Notes: generated from the sequence alone by a model not told the origin. Positions 29,110 to 39,074 are shown, numbered from the stretch's first letter. The stretch: 64,000 bases of DNA from Williamsia faeni (GCA_003202005.1 QJJF01000003.1:372001-436000); one strand, 5' to 3'. Translations and numbers: made by a program.

Positions 29110-30327
29110 ATGACGGAGACACAGACCCCGAAGACCGACGCCCCTCCATCATCTTGGTACTCGCGACTGCGTTTCGCCGAGTTCAAAGTTGCCCGCCTCG
29201 GGGCGGAGCGATTCAACCTGGCGCTCATCCGGCGCCTGACCGTGACGATCTGGGCGCTGACGATCGTTGTGTTGCTCGCCACCCGGACCATGTCATTCGG
29301 CCGTTCGTATGTGCTTGTCGCAGTTGCCATCGGACTCGCCGCGGCGTCCATCGGTCGCCGCAACCTGTTGTCGGTGATCCGCGACTGGCTGCCGTTCGGT
29401 GTGTTGCTCACGGTGTACGACTCCACGCGCGGGATCGCCGCGTTCCTCGGCATGCCCACCCGGTGGCATCTGGCCGTCGACGCCGACCGGTGGATGTTCG
29501 GCGTGGTGCCCACCGTCTGGTTGCAGGCGCACCTGAAGATGGCAGAAGCCCAGTGGTGGGAGGTGTTCACGAGCTTTGTGTACATGTCCTACTTCGTCGT
29601 CCCTTACGCCGTCGCCGGTTTCCTGTGGCTCCGCGACCGGGACCAGTGGCGCAAGTTCACCCTCCGCCTCATCTCCATCTTCTTCCTGGGGCTGATCGGC
29701 TATGTGATGGTTCCCGCTGCTCCGCCGTGGGCCGCGGCAAAGTGCACCTCCGTCGAGGTCGTCGACGGGCCCGCGTTCCCCACGTGTATCACCACGCCCG
29801 AGCAGGTCGTGCCCAACAACCTTCTCGGCCAGGTGGTGCCCGTCCATGACGGCGCGGCGCCGTACGTCGAGCGGATCTCGAGCCGCGGCTGGGAAGCACT
29901 GCACATCGGTCCGGTCCGGGATGTGATCGAGGTCGGACAGGACAAGTCCAACCAGGTCGCCGCGATCCCCTCACTGCACGCCGGGGTCACCGCCCTGCTC
30001 GCCATGTTCATGTGGGGCCGGACGCGGGCGCTGGGCCGCACGATATTCACCGGCTATGCCCTGGTGATGGGGTTCACCCTGGTGTATTCGGCCGAGCACT
30101 ACGTCATCGACCTGATCCTGGGGTGGAGTCTGGCCGCGTTGGTGATGGTGATCTGCAACTACGGCGAAAAGGCCTGGTACAGGCGCAAAGGACGCGGCCC
30201 GGCGGATGTCGCCGAAGCCGCGGAGATGGAAGCGGCCACAGTGTCGTTCAGTCGACGGGATCAGGCAGCACTCGAAGGTGTCCACGTCGACCCGGTCGCG
30301 GGCGCGGAAGCGGCTCGGGACCGCTGA
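29110..30327 (+). CDS. PAP2-superfamily membrane phosphatase/phosphotransferase
   Basis: A 405-residue polytopic membrane protein. The PAP2 active-site signature is split as usual: PSLHAGVTALLAMFMWGR (motif 2) and YSAEHYVIDLILGW (motif 3), with the earlier PTRWHLAVDADRW segment. About six hydrophobic helices are visible. It resembles the Aur1/Ipt1-like inositol phosphotransferase subgroup. ATG at 29110 is used, with a weak ribosome site. The 3' end overlaps the convergent DUF3499 gene by 80 bp. A role in inositol- or polyprenyl-phosphate lipid handling is inference. Confidence 0.82.
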   Translation: MTETQTPKTDAPPSSWYSRLRFAEFKVARLGAERFNLALIRRLTVTIWALTIVVLLATRTMSFGRSYVLVAVAIGLAAASIGRRNLLSVIRDWLPFGVLLTVYDSTRGIAAFLGMPTRWHLAVDADRWMFGVVPTVWLQAHLKMAEAQWWEVFTSFVYMSYFVVPYAVAGFLWLRDRDQWRKFTLRLISIFFLGLIGYVMVPAAPPWAAAKCTSVEVVDGPAFPTCITTPEQVVPNNLLGQVVPVHDGAAPYVERISSRGWEALHIGPVRDVIEVGQDKSNQVAAIPSLHAGVTALLAMFMWGRTRALGRTIFTGYALVMGFTLVYSAEHYVIDLILGWSLAALVMVICNYGEKAWYRRKGRGPADVAEAAEMEAATVSFSRRDQAALEGVHVDPVAGAEAARDR

Positions 30328-30667
30328 CCTGCGTCTGCGCCCGACTGAGGTGAGGCGCAGCGTCGCTCGCCGACGAGACACGTGACACCAACGAGCCACC
30401 GGAGGCTTCGCGGACGGCTTCGGCCAGCGCGGTCAGGTCGTCCTCATCACGCGACGGCGCGGCGAATCCACCCTCACTGCGCAGCATCTCCCAACCACGC
30501 GGAACCGTGATCCTGGTCGCGTGGGTATCGCACAGATCCCACGAGTGCGGTTCGGGAGTCGTCGCCAACGGCCCGACCACCGCGATCGAATCTGAATACA
30601 CAAAAGTCAGCGTTGCGACCGCCGGGTTGGCGCAGCCGGGCCGAGAACACTGACGTGGAAGCCTCAC
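30248..30667 (-). CDS. DUF3499 protein (Rv3258c-like)
   Basis: A 139-residue conserved actinobacterial protein of unknown function. The N-terminus RLPRQCSRPGCANPAVATLTFVYSD-type pattern (landmarks CSRPGC and ATLTFVYSDS), then EPHSWDLCDTHATRITVPRGWE, puts four cysteines/histidines in a probable zinc site. The start GTG at 30667 aligns with the mycobacterial N-terminus; the frame runs on to 30721. The C-terminal 27 codons lie antisense to the end of the PAP2 gene. Confidence 0.82.
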   Translation of the reverse strand: MRLPRQCSRPGCANPAVATLTFVYSDSIAVVGPLATTPEPHSWDLCDTHATRITVPRGWEMLRSEGGFAAPSRDEDDLTALAEAVREASGGSLVSRVSSASDAAPHLSRAQTQVSGPEPLPRPRPGRRGHLRVLPDPVD

Positions 30668-30742
30668 GGGTGGAAGATTATCCCGTTCGCCGGGCGGGTC
30701 GAAGCAGGACACACCGCACATACCTGCCTAGACTTGCGACTT

Positions 30743-31249
30743 ATGGCACCCATTCGTCCTCCGCTGGCCCGACCACGGCGTCGACGATCGGATCGGGGCG
30801 TCCTCCGGGTCCGGGATCGTCGTGGCCGTGGCCTGCGATCATCGTTGCTCCCCACCCATGTACCGGCCTGGACGAGCCGATCCCAATCGTTTGATGCGGT
30901 CGTCCTGGAGGCCTTTGCCGAGATCGACGCCCGCTGGCACGACCGGCTGACCGGACTCGACATCGCGGTCGACGAGGTACCCCGGATGTTGCCGCGGGAC
31001 CCCGACACCGTTCAGTGGCCCGCAGAAGTCACCGCCGACGGACCGATCCCGCTGGCCCGGCTCATCCCGCCGGGTATGGACGGCGACGGCCGGGCGACCA
31101 AGGCTCGCATCCTGTTGTTCCGGCGACCACTGGAAAGCCGCGCCAAGAAGGGCGCAGACCTGCTCGACCTCCTCCACGAGGTACTCGTCCAGCAGGTTGC
31201 CGCCCATCTGGGCGTCGACGAAGACACAATCGACCCGCCGCCCCAGTAG
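30743..31249 (+). CDS. Metallopeptidase-like family protein (Rv3259-like)
   Basis: A 168-residue protein of the zincin-like family found beside whiB2 in Corynebacteriales. An Arg-rich N-terminus is followed by SFDAVVLEAFAEIDARW, the conserved VPRMLPRDP segment, and LLHEVLVQQVAAHLGV, where H-E and a later H fall at positions that could bind zinc, although the spacing is not the strict HExxH. Peptidase activity is unproven. Start ATG at 30743, not the TTG three codons upstream. Confidence 0.72.
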   Translation: MAPIRPPLARPRRRRSDRGVLRVRDRRGRGLRSSLLPTHVPAWTSRSQSFDAVVLEAFAEIDARWHDRLTGLDIAVDEVPRMLPRDPDTVQWPAEVTADGPIPLARLIPPGMDGDGRATKARILLFRRPLESRAKKGADLLDLLHEVLVQQVAAHLGVDEDTIDPPPQ

Positions 31250-31367
31250 GGCTTGCGGGTCGCGATGTGCCGAAAAACAAAGTGCCGCAACAGCTCACAC
31301 TGCGCGGCCATCCCCCGATGTCACCCCCGTGAACGTCACCGATGGTCGGTGACCGAAATCCCCCGAA

Positions 31368-31724
31368 CTAGACGATGCCGCGCTTGATGCGCCGGCGTTC
31401 GCGTTCCGACAAGCCACCCCAGATGCCGAACCGCTCATCCTTGTGCAGCGCATACTCGAGGCATTCTGCACGGACCTCGCACCCCTGGCAGATCCGCTTT
31501 GCCTCGCGGGTCGAGCCACCCTTTTCAGGGAAGAATGCTTCAGGATCGGTTTGGGCACAGAGTGCTCGGTCCTGCCACTGATCTTCGACGATGTCGAACA
31601 TCTCGTCGAATGCAGTGGTGACCAGGCTGAGCCGGGGACGTTCGTTCTGACGGTCTTCGGGTGCGTTCAATTGCGAATCGACTTGCGGTTCAAGGCTGTT
31701 GGTAGCCATGTGTTCCAGAGCCAT
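31368..31724 (-). CDS. whiB2: WhiB-family iron-sulfur regulator WhiB2/WhmD
   Basis: A 118-residue Wbl protein that holds a [4Fe-4S] cluster and works with the principal sigma factor; WhiB2/WhmD is tied to septation and cell division. Four cysteines: RALCAQTDPEAFFPEKGGS, then RICQGCEVRAECLEYA (C..C and C), followed by the turn GIWGG and a basic tail RERRRIKRG. Between the Rv3259-like gene and fbiA, as Rv3260c. ATG at 31724 is used; a second ATG is five codons downstream. Confidence 0.93.
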   Translation of the reverse strand: MALEHMATNSLEPQVDSQLNAPEDRQNERPRLSLVTTAFDEMFDIVEDQWQDRALCAQTDPEAFFPEKGGSTREAKRICQGCEVRAECLEYALHKDERFGIWGGLSERERRRIKRGIV

Positions 31725-31788
31725 CGCCCCGCCTCCTCATCTCACTTCGAATTGTGCAGGTGGTCAGTAATATTCGAACATGTGATCG

Positions 31789-31831
31789 ATTCCCATGCCC
31801 CACAACAATTCTCGTTGTCAAAATTGGGAAT
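31789..31831. promoter_or_regulatory. Nested inverted repeats upstream of whiB2
   Basis: ATTCCCA (31789-31795) pairs with TGGGAAT (31825-31831), enclosing ACAAC (31802-31806) with GTTGT (31814-31818). It lies 65 bp before the whiB2 start in the 341-bp gap 31725-32065, which otherwise holds the divergent promoters of whiB2 and fbiA and no supported gene. Confidence 0.4.
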
Positions 31832-32065
31832 GACACTGATGTGATTAGACATCGGTTCAGGGGTCCAGGTCAAGCCGCGCGGCGAAATTGCTTTACCACC
31901 CCGCAGAGTCATTCTCAGGTCTCGACACGGGGTTGAGAGCCAAAAAGACATCGACGCGATTCGAACACTTCGAACACCCGGCGACACCGTCTGCCGGCCC
32001 GGTCAATGCTACGTGGCGCCGACACGGTGCGAGGCCGAAGCCCCGGGGCCCTAGGGTGGTTGCTT

Positions 32066-33106
32066 GTGAAGGTGACGGTTCTTGTTGGTGGCGTCGGTGG
32101 CGCCCGATTTTTGCAGGGTGTTCGCGAACTCCTTGGACGCACGTCGTTCCCCGACGTGCTGGCGGAGGGTCTGCCTCCCTCGGAGCACGAGGTGACGGCG
32201 GTGGTCAACGTCGGCGACGACGCCTGGATGCACGGCGTCCGTATCTGCCCGGATCTCGACACCTGCATGTACACCCTCGGCGATGGCATCGACACCGATC
32301 GCGGATGGGGCCGGCGCGGGGAAACCTGGCACGCCAAAGAGGAACTGGCCGCCTACGGCGCCGACCCCGACTGGTTCGGACTCGGTGACCGCGACCTGGC
32401 CACGCATTTGATCCGCACCCAGATGCTCGACGCCGGATATCGGCTCAGCGACATCACCGCAGCTCTGTGCCGGCGGTGGGATCCGGGCGTACGCCTGCTG
32501 CCCGCCACCGACGACCGGCACGAGACCCACGTGGTGGTCACGCGCCCCGTCGACGCAGCGAAGCAAGCCGCCGATGGGACCGATGCGGCCGAAGAGAAAG
32601 TGGCGATCCACTTTCAGGAATGGTGGGTCCGGCACCGCGCCCAGATCCAGACGCATGGATTCGCGCAGGTCGGTTCCGATGACGCCAAGGCGGCACCCGG
32701 TGTGCTGGAAGCGATCGCCGAGGCCGACATCATCCTGTTCGCCCCGTCGAATCCGGTGGTCAGCGTCGGCGCCATCCTGTCCGTGCCCGGTATCCGCGGC
32801 GCCCTGCGCACCGCAAAAGCTCCCGTGGTCGGCGTCTCCCCCATCATCGGGACGAGCCCGTTGCGTGGCATGGCCGACGAATGCCTGTCGGTGGTAGACG
32901 TCGAGACGACCCCGGAAGCGGTCGGCCGCCACTACGGCGCCCGCAGCGCCAATGGCGTACTCGACGGCTGGCTCATCGCGCCCGGCGACTCCGCCGACAT
33001 CCCCGGCGTGAAGGTCGCCTCGGTACCGCTGCTGATGACCGACCCCGCCACCACCGCCCAGATGGTCCGTGACGCCTGCGATCTGGTGGGTGTCTCGTAT
33101 GAGTGA
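32066..33106 (+). CDS. fbiA: F420 biosynthesis transferase FbiA (CofD family)
   Basis: A 346-residue CofD-type enzyme joining the guanosine-linked precursor to FO; in mycobacteria the substrate is phosphoenolpyruvyl-guanosine, giving dehydro-F420-0. Motifs: [35 protein letters not shown] and the [11 protein letters not shown]-type [12 protein letters not shown]. The start GTG at 32066 gives the usual N-terminus VKVTVLVGG. It overlaps fbiB by 8 bp. Matches Rv3261. Confidence 0.95.
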   Translation: MKVTVLVGGVGGARFLQGVRELLGRTSFPDVLAEGLPPSEHEVTAVVNVGDDAWMHGVRICPDLDTCMYTLGDGIDTDRGWGRRGETWHAKEELAAYGADPDWFGLGDRDLATHLIRTQMLDAGYRLSDITAALCRRWDPGVRLLPATDDRHETHVVVTRPVDAAKQAADGTDAAEEKVAIHFQEWWVRHRAQIQTHGFAQVGSDDAKAAPGVLEAIAEADIILFAPSNPVVSVGAILSVPGIRGALRTAKAPVVGVSPIIGTSPLRGMADECLSVVDVETTPEAVGRHYGARSANGVLDGWLIAPGDSADIPGVKVASVPLLMTDPATTAQMVRDACDLVGVSYE

Positions 33107-34472
33107 GCAGACCCCGGCCGACCACGCCCCCATTGATCACGCTTCGGCGGGCAGCATCGAGATCATCCCGATCCCGGGCCTGCCCAGGTTCAACCCGGGC
33201 GACGACCTCGCCGCGGCGCTGGCAGACACTGCCGGATGGATCCGCGACGGGGACATCCTGGTCGTCACGAGCAAGATCATCTCGAAGGTTGAGGGTCGGA
33301 TGGTCCCCGCGCCGTCGGATCCCGACGAGCGCGACGCCGCCCGCCGGGCACTGGTCGACGCCGAAGCCGTCCGAGTGCTGGCGCGCAAGAACCGCACGCT
33401 GATCACCGAGAACAAACTCGGCATCGTGCAGGCGGCGTCCGGCGTCGACGGTTCGAATGTCGGCAGCGACGAATTGGCGTTGCTTCCGGTCGATCCCGAT
33501 GCCAGTGCGGCAGCCCTGCGATCGGCGCTGAAGGAGCGCCTCGGCGTAAACGTCGCTGTATTGATCACGGACACGATGGGACGGGCCTGGCGCATCGGAC
33601 AGACCGACGCGGCGATCGGGGCTGCAGGAATCGCTGTCACGCACCCTTACGAGGGTTCGGTGGACGAATACGGCAACCCCCTCATCGTCACCGAGATCGC
33701 GATCGCCGACGAACTGGCCGCCGCCGCCGATCTGGTCAAGGGCAAGATCGGCGAGATCCCGGTGGCCGTCGTCCGAGGTCTGCAACCTCGCGAAAATGGC
33801 ACCACTGCAAGGGATCTCGTGCGTCCGGGCGAGGAGGACCTGTTCTGGCTCGGTACCGCCGAGGCGCTGGAACTCGGCCGTCAGCAGGCATTGCTGATGC
33901 GGCGATCGGTGCGCAAGTTCACCGATGAGCGGGTTCCCGAGCAGATCATGCGGGCGTCCTTCGCCGAAGCCCTGACCGCGCCGGCTCCGCACCACAGTCA
34001 CCCGGTGCGGTTCATCTGGATACGCGACGATGCGCGGCGCTTCAGACTCCTCGATGCCATGGCGGAACGCTGGCGGACGCATCTGAGGGCCGACGGCAAG
34101 GCCCCAGAGTCCGTCACCAAACGCGTGGCCCGGGGCCAATTGCTGTACACCGCACCGGAAATCGTCATCCCCGTGCTGACCGGCGATGGACGCCACGACT
34201 ATCCCGATGCCGAGCGCAGCGCTGCCGAGCACACCATGTTCACCGTGGCCGGCGGCGCGGCGGTCGGGGGCCTGCTGGTCGCCCTGGCGACCCGGTCGGT
34301 GGGCAGCTGCTGGGTGGGGTCGACGATATTCGCTCCCGAACTGGTGCGTGACGAGCTCGACCTGCCGGGTGATTGGGAACCGTTGGGCGCCGTCGCCATC
34401 GGTTTCCCCACCGAACCCACCGACAAGCCGCGCCCGGCCGCGGCCATCGACTCGCTGGTGGTGGAACTGTGA
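33099..34472 (+). CDS. fbiB: F420 gamma-glutamyl ligase / reductase FbiB
   Basis: A 457-residue fusion: the N-terminal ~245 residues are CofE (gamma-glutamyl ligase: [39 protein letters not shown]), the C-terminal ~200 a nitroreductase-like FMN domain ([35 protein letters not shown]) that reduces dehydro-F420-0. The enzyme adds the poly-glutamate tail. Start ATG at 33099, overlapping fbiA by 8 bp; coupling is clear. Matches Rv3262. Confidence 0.95.
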   Translation: MSEQTPADHAPIDHASAGSIEIIPIPGLPRFNPGDDLAAALADTAGWIRDGDILVVTSKIISKVEGRMVPAPSDPDERDAARRALVDAEAVRVLARKNRTLITENKLGIVQAASGVDGSNVGSDELALLPVDPDASAAALRSALKERLGVNVAVLITDTMGRAWRIGQTDAAIGAAGIAVTHPYEGSVDEYGNPLIVTEIAIADELAAAADLVKGKIGEIPVAVVRGLQPRENGTTARDLVRPGEEDLFWLGTAEALELGRQQALLMRRSVRKFTDERVPEQIMRASFAEALTAPAPHHSHPVRFIWIRDDARRFRLLDAMAERWRTHLRADGKAPESVTKRVARGQLLYTAPEIVIPVLTGDGRHDYPDAERSAAEHTMFTVAGGAAVGGLLVALATRSVGSCWVGSTIFAPELVRDELDLPGDWEPLGAVAIGFPTEPTDKPRPAAAIDSLVVEL

Positions 34473-35035
34473 GCCGGCAGTCCCTGCACGCATCGGCCAC
34501 CGATCTGCTGACCCGGTGGCAAACCCCTGATCCGCACCAGGATTCACTGCGCCACACGATCTTGGCTTTTCTCGCGGCCGCCCCTGACGGGTGCCTGCGT
34601 GAATCCGCCGCCGGCCACATCACCGCGTCGACGATCGTGTTCAACGCCGCGCGCACCCACGTGCTGCTGACGCTGCACCCGCGGGTCGGCAAGTGGATCC
34701 AACTCGGCGGTCACTGCGAAGAGGACGACACCACGATCACCGATGCGGCCACCCGCGAGGCCCGGGAAGAATCCGGCATCGCCGGACTCGGGGTCATCGA
34801 CGAATTGGTGCAGATCCACACCCATCCGATCACCTGCTCGCTCGGCGTCCCGACCCGGCATCTCGACCTGCGGTTCGCCGCATTCGCGCCGGACCGTCCG
34901 GATGGCTCACTGCCCGAGTTCGTGCAGAGCGACGAGTCGGTGGACCTGCGGTGGTGGCCGATCGATGCGCTACCGGAGAACACCGAACATCCGGCGATCC
35001 CCGAGCTGATCACCGCGGCCCTCGGCCGGTTCTGA
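34469..35035 (+). CDS. NUDIX hydrolase coupled to fbiB
   Basis: A 188-residue NUDIX protein. The box runs [18 protein letters not shown] then REAREESGI, an intact [10 protein letters not shown] motif, in a core with KWIQLGGH typical of mycobacterial NUDIX proteins next to F420 genes. Start GTG at 34469 overlaps the fbiB stop (GTGA). It could hydrolyse a nucleotide by-product, but the substrate is unproven. The gene converges with glgC 18 bp downstream. Confidence 0.85.
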   Translation: MSRQSLHASATDLLTRWQTPDPHQDSLRHTILAFLAAAPDGCLRESAAGHITASTIVFNAARTHVLLTLHPRVGKWIQLGGHCEEDDTTITDAATREAREESGIAGLGVIDELVQIHTHPITCSLGVPTRHLDLRFAAFAPDRPDGSLPEFVQSDESVDLRWWPIDALPENTEHPAIPELITAALGRF

Positions 35036-35053
35036 CCGGTCGGGCCTGACCGG

Positions 35054-36271
35054 TCAGACCCGAATGCCCTTACCGATCGCCACCACGCCACCGGCGCTGA
35101 ATGCAAAACGTTCGCGGTCGCGTTGTTCGTCGACGCCGACGATCTCGCCGTCGGAGATCACAACGTTCTTGTCCAGGATGGCTTTTCGGACCACGGCACC
35201 CTTACCGATCCGGACGCCCGGCATCAGGACACTGCCTTCGACGGTCGCACCGTCCTCGATGATGACGTTGGAACTGAGCACCGAGTTGCGGACGGTGGCG
35301 GCGGAGATGATGCTGCCCGACCCGACCATCGACTCCTGTGCCAGTCCGCCTTGGACGAACTTCGCCGGTGCCACCAGGTAGTCGGAGGACCCGTGGATCG
35401 CCCAGCGTCGGTTGTACAGGTTGAAGATGGGGTGCACCGAGACCAGATCCATGTGCGCGTCGTAGAAGGCGTCGAGCGTGCCGACGTCGCGCCAGTACCC
35501 GCGGTCGCGGTCGGTGGCGCCGGGCACCTGGTTGTCCTTGAAGTCGTAGACGAACGCCTCACCCCGCTCGACGAACGCCGGGATGATGTCGCCGCCCATG
35601 TCGTGGTCGGAGTCGCTGTTGTCGGCGTCGAGTTTGATGGCCTCGACAAGTGCGGCCGCCGTGAAGACGTAGTTGCCCATCGACGCGAAGGTGGCGTCGG
35701 GATCGTCGGGGGTACCGGGCGGATTCGCGGGCTTCTCGAGAAACCGCGTGATCTTGCCGCTGTCGTCGGAATCGATGCAACCGAACGCCGTCGCCTCATC
35801 ACGCGGAACGCGAATACCGGCAACCGTGCACTCGGCACCGGAGGCGATGTGCGCCTCCACCATCTGCTCCGGATCCATCCGGTACACGTGATCGGCACCG
35901 AAGACCACGATGTAGTCGGGTTGTTCGTCGTAGACCAGGTTCAGCGACTGGAAGATCGCGTCGGCGCTGCCGGTGTACCACCGCGGTCCGAGTCGCTGCT
36001 GCGCCGGCACCGGCGTGATGTATTCACCGTTGAATCCGGACGGCCGCCACGTCTGCGAGATGTGGCGGTCGAGTGAATGTGACTTGTACTGGGTGAGCAC
36101 ACATAGACGTGAATACCCGGCGTTGACCAGGTTGCTGAGAACGAAATCGATCAGGCGGTATCCGCCCCCGAAGGGGACAGCCGGTTTGGCGCGGTCCATC
36201 GTCAGGGGAAAGAGTCGTTTGCCCTCGCCGCCGGCAAGGACGATCCCAAGGACGTGGCGCTGTGAAATCAC
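35054..36271 (-). CDS. glgC: Glucose-1-phosphate adenylyltransferase
   Basis: A 405-residue enzyme making ADP-glucose from glucose-1-P and ATP. N-terminal nucleotidyltransferase motif [16 protein letters not shown], substrate region [29 protein letters not shown] and the C-terminal beta-helix repeats ([25 protein letters not shown] as landmarks [10 protein letters not shown] and [14 protein letters not shown]). ADP-glucose feeds GlgM, whose gene is divergent 156 bp away. Matches Rv1213. Confidence 0.95.
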   Translation of the reverse strand: MISQRHVLGIVLAGGEGKRLFPLTMDRAKPAVPFGGGYRLIDFVLSNLVNAGYSRLCVLTQYKSHSLDRHISQTWRPSGFNGEYITPVPAQQRLGPRWYTGSADAIFQSLNLVYDEQPDYIVVFGADHVYRMDPEQMVEAHIASGAECTVAGIRVPRDEATAFGCIDSDDSGKITRFLEKPANPPGTPDDPDATFASMGNYVFTAAALVEAIKLDADNSDSDHDMGGDIIPAFVERGEAFVYDFKDNQVPGATDRDRGYWRDVGTLDAFYDAHMDLVSVHPIFNLYNRRWAIHGSSDYLVAPAKFVQGGLAQESMVGSGSIISAATVRNSVLSSNVIIEDGATVEGSVLMPGVRIGKGAVVRKAILDKNVVISDGEIVGVDEQRDRERFAFSAGGVVAIGKGIRV

Positions 36272-36427
36272 CCCCCCAACCTATCCCGCCGACAGAGTTC
36301 GCGGCCAGAGACAGGCAGACATCTTTCGAAATCGCTTGCCCCCGCCCGAATAAACTCTCGGCCCCGGACCTGTGAACTTTTCTCCCAGCGTTGGCGTGCG
36401 TCCACTGAGCCGACTAGCGTCAAGGTC

Positions 36428-37597
36428 ATGCGCGTGGCAATGATGACCAGGGAATATCCGCCTGAGGTCTACGGCGGGGCCGGGGTCCACGTCACCGAAC
36501 TGGTACGGCACCTGCGCTCATTGGCCACCGTCGATGTCCATTGCATGGGCGCCGAACGCGACGGCGCCGAAGTGCACGGCATCGATCCGGCGCTGGTCGG
36601 GGCGAATCCGGCGATCACCACGCTGTCGTCGGATCTGCGGATGGCAGTTGCCGCCGAAGGTGCCCAGGTCGCGCACTCCCACACCTGGTACACCGGCCTC
36701 GCCGGGCATCTCGCCGCGCAGCTCCATGGCATACCCCATGTGCTGACGGCACATTCACTGGAACCGCGACGGCCGTGGAAAGCCGAACAACTCGGGGGCG
36801 GCTATCGCGTCTCGAGTTGGGCCGAGAAGAACGCCATCGAGTACGCCGACGCGGTCATCGCGGTGAGTTCAGGCATGCGCATCGATGTCTGCGACGCCTA
36901 TCCCCGCCTTGATCCGGAAAAGGTGCACGTGGTCCGCAACGGCATCGACACCCAGACGTGGCATCCGGTGGATCGCGCAGAGTCGGACACCGCCCTGACT
37001 GCCCTCGGGGTAGACCCGAATCGGCCGGTTGCCGCGTTCGTCGGCCGGATCACCCGGCAGAAGGGCGTCCGGCATCTGATCGCCGCGGCGCACCACATGG
37101 ATCCCGATCTGCAGCTCGTCCTGTGCGCCGGCGCCCCGGACACCCCCGAGATCGGCGCCGAGATCGCCGCGGCCGTGGAACAACTCTCCGAATCCAGGTC
37201 TGGTGTGTTCTGGGTCCGCGAAATGCTTCCCACCGACAAGATCCGCGAAATACTCTCCGCAGCAACAGTTTTCATCTGTCCGTCGATCTACGAGCCCCTC
37301 GGCATCGTGAACCTCGAGGCAATGGCCTGCGGGACAGCCGTCGTCGCGTCCGACGTCGGCGGCATTCCCGAAGTGGTGCGTGACGAGATCACCGGACTCC
37401 TGGTGCATTACGACGCGGACAAGGGCCGCGACTTCGAACACGATCTCGCAAATGCGGTGAACCGGGTGGTCGCCGACCCCGAACTGGCGGGGTCGATGGG
37501 TGAGGCGGGACGCGCACGGGCCATCGCCGACTTCTCCTGGGATTCCATCGCGGAGCAGACTCTGCGGATCTACGAATCCGTCTGCAAGCCGGTCTGA
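36428..37597 (+). CDS. glgM: Alpha-maltose-1-phosphate synthase GlgM (GT4)
   Basis: A 389-residue GT-B glycosyltransferase. N-terminal MTREYPPEVYGGAGVHVTE, then HSHTWYTGLAGHLA, RFVGRITRQKG-type AAFVGRITRQKGV and the acceptor/donor loop PSIYEPLGIVNLEAMACG with EX7E catalytic glutamates. In mycobacteria it joins ADP-glucose with glucose-1-P to give maltose-1-P for GlgE, feeding alpha-glucan. The start is ATG at 36428. The 3' end overlaps the convergent methyltransferase gene by 28 bp. Confidence 0.93.
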   Translation: MRVAMMTREYPPEVYGGAGVHVTELVRHLRSLATVDVHCMGAERDGAEVHGIDPALVGANPAITTLSSDLRMAVAAEGAQVAHSHTWYTGLAGHLAAQLHGIPHVLTAHSLEPRRPWKAEQLGGGYRVSSWAEKNAIEYADAVIAVSSGMRIDVCDAYPRLDPEKVHVVRNGIDTQTWHPVDRAESDTALTALGVDPNRPVAAFVGRITRQKGVRHLIAAAHHMDPDLQLVLCAGAPDTPEIGAEIAAAVEQLSESRSGVFWVREMLPTDKIREILSAATVFICPSIYEPLGIVNLEAMACGTAVVASDVGGIPEVVRDEITGLLVHYDADKGRDFEHDLANAVNRVVADPELAGSMGEAGRARAIADFSWDSIAEQTLRIYESVCKPV

Positions 37598-38406
37598 TAC
37601 GCCCCGACGGTCACCGACGCGGTAACCGTCATCGGATCGGGCAACGCGGCCAGCTTCGCATCCACCTGCGCCTTGGTGAGGTGAAAGGCCGACGGGCCCA
37701 TCAGCACCACGTCCGCGATGTCGCTGTGCCCGAGGTCGATCTGGTACTCGACCAGTGTGCGTTCGGTGCGAACGAAATGGCCGGTCATGCTGTTGCCGAT
37801 GCGTTCGGTTTTGTCCTTGTCGACACCGATCATTCCGACCTGTGCCACCAGTTCACCCAGATGGCGAGGGGTCGGAGACACCACGACCAGCGTCCCGCCA
37901 GGGCGGAGAACACGCGCGAATTCGGAGACGTTCCGGGGCGAAAAGATCGACAGAGCAACATCGATCACCTCATCGGCGATCGGAAACGGTTGCCAGCCAT
38001 CGGCCACGACCGCACCGATGGAATCGGACAGTCGGCTCACCTGGCGGGCCGCCGTCTTGGAAAGATCAAGTCCCACACCGCGACCGCCACAGGCATCGAC
38101 TGCGGCGGCAAGGTAGTGCCCGGTTCCGGCGCCGACATCGAGAATCGTTGCTGCCGGAGGACATTGCCGCGAGACAGCCGACAGGATCGGATCGAAGAAT
38201 CCGCTGTCGAGGAATCGGGTTCGCGCGGCAAGCATGTCGGCGGTGTCTGAACGAAAGTTGCTGCCGGCCCCACCCAACAGGGTGACGTAACCCTGTCGAG
38301 CGAGGTCGAAGCTGTGACCGGCCGGGCACCACAGTGTGCGGTCGGCCAATTCGAGCGATGCTCGACACACCGGGCAACTCAACAGATCGACCACTGTGGA
38401 CAACAT
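37570..38406 (-). CDS. RlmA-type 23S rRNA (guanine-N1) methyltransferase
   Basis: A 278-residue methyltransferase. The N-terminal zinc ribbon has CPVCRASLELADRTLWCPAGH (landmarks CPVC and WCPAGHSF), then FDLARQGYVTLL, the SAM site ILDVGAGTGHYLAA and DVALSIFSPRN. This combination marks the RlmA(I/II) family (RrmA/TlrB), which methylates G745 or G748 of 23S rRNA; family members can affect macrolide or viomycin response. Which guanosine is methylated is not determinable here. Confidence 0.88.
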   Translation of the reverse strand: MLSTVVDLLSCPVCRASLELADRTLWCPAGHSFDLARQGYVTLLGGAGSNFRSDTADMLAARTRFLDSGFFDPILSAVSRQCPPAATILDVGAGTGHYLAAAVDACGGRGVGLDLSKTAARQVSRLSDSIGAVVADGWQPFPIADEVIDVALSIFSPRNVSEFARVLRPGGTLVVVSPTPRHLGELVAQVGMIGVDKDKTERIGNSMTGHFVRTERTLVEYQIDLGHSDIADVVLMGPSAFHLTKAQVDAKLAALPDPMTVTASVTVGAYQTGLQTDS

Positions 38407-38445
38407 GAGTCGACCGTCTCCCTCAGTTGCCCTACGGCGCGCTGG

Positions 38446-38613
38446 TCAGGCGACCACCGCGCGCAATTCTTCACCCAAAGCTGCCGCCTCGTCCGAGGTC
38501 AGCTCGACAACCAGTCGGCCACCGCCCTCGATGGGGATGCGAACAACGATTCCTCGCCCCTCCTTGGTTGCTTCAAGGGGACCGTCCCCGGTCCGTGGCT
38601 TCATCGCCGCCAT
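38446..38613 (-). CDS. DUF3117 small protein (Rv1211-like)
   Basis: A 55-residue acidic protein, reading MAAMKPRTGDGPLEATKEG at the start and ending ELTSDEAAALGEELRAVVA. The start ATG at 38613 follows GAAGGGAG. It is a near-universal actinobacterial family, located beside glgM as in Rv1211-Rv1212c. A calcium-binding role has been suggested for the M. tuberculosis protein; nothing in this sequence proves it. Confidence 0.9.
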   Translation of the reverse strand: MAAMKPRTGDGPLEATKEGRGIVVRIPIEGGGRLVVELTSDEAAALGEELRAVVA

Positions 38614-38744
38614 TTCTGCTCCCTTCAGATTCGCTGCCGCAGTCGGCGTCGAAGTCTGATCTTATTAGGTCGATGCCAACAAATGCTGACACCGCACGTT
38701 TCGGTGCTGCGTGGTCTCGATCCATACTACGGATCGCAGAGCGG

Positions 38745-39074
38745 TTATTCTCCCCGTTGCGCAGGGCTTTCGGCGTCTTCACGAGCTTGAAGATCGTGCA
38801 GTGCGATCCGGAGTTCGTCGATCTCGCGCGCGAGTTTCTCCAGCGCCCAGTCGACCTCGCCGGTTTTGTAGCCGCGGGTCACCTGGACAAAGCGTAACGA
38901 CCGCACGTCTTCGCCGGTGATTCCGGCTCGCGGCAGGCGCGTGAGTGTGGTTCCGCGTTCCAGCGGGGGAAGATCCTCCGACCGGCCGAAGACCAGCCAG
39001 ACGACGGCGAACACCACACCGATCACCGCGACCATGATCAGCAGGTACAGCAGAAGGGTCAGCACCTCATCCAC
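38745..39074 (-). CDS. Membrane-anchored DivIVA-domain protein (Rv1209-like)
   Basis: A 109-residue protein with one N-terminal transmembrane helix (LLLYLLIMVAVIGVVFAVVW) and a cytoplasmic DivIVA-type segment (ITGEDVRSLRFVQV, GYKTGEVDWALEKLAREI) ending in a short coiled coil. DivIVA modules sense curved or growing poles. The GTG start overlaps the stop of the upstream decarboxylase-like gene by one base (TAGTG). In M. tuberculosis the matching gene follows gpgS directly; here two catabolic genes lie between. Confidence 0.82.
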   Translation of the reverse strand: MDEVLTLLLYLLIMVAVIGVVFAVVWLVFGRSEDLPPLERGTTLTRLPRAGITGEDVRSLRFVQVTRGYKTGEVDWALEKLAREIDELRIALHDLQAREDAESPAQRGE

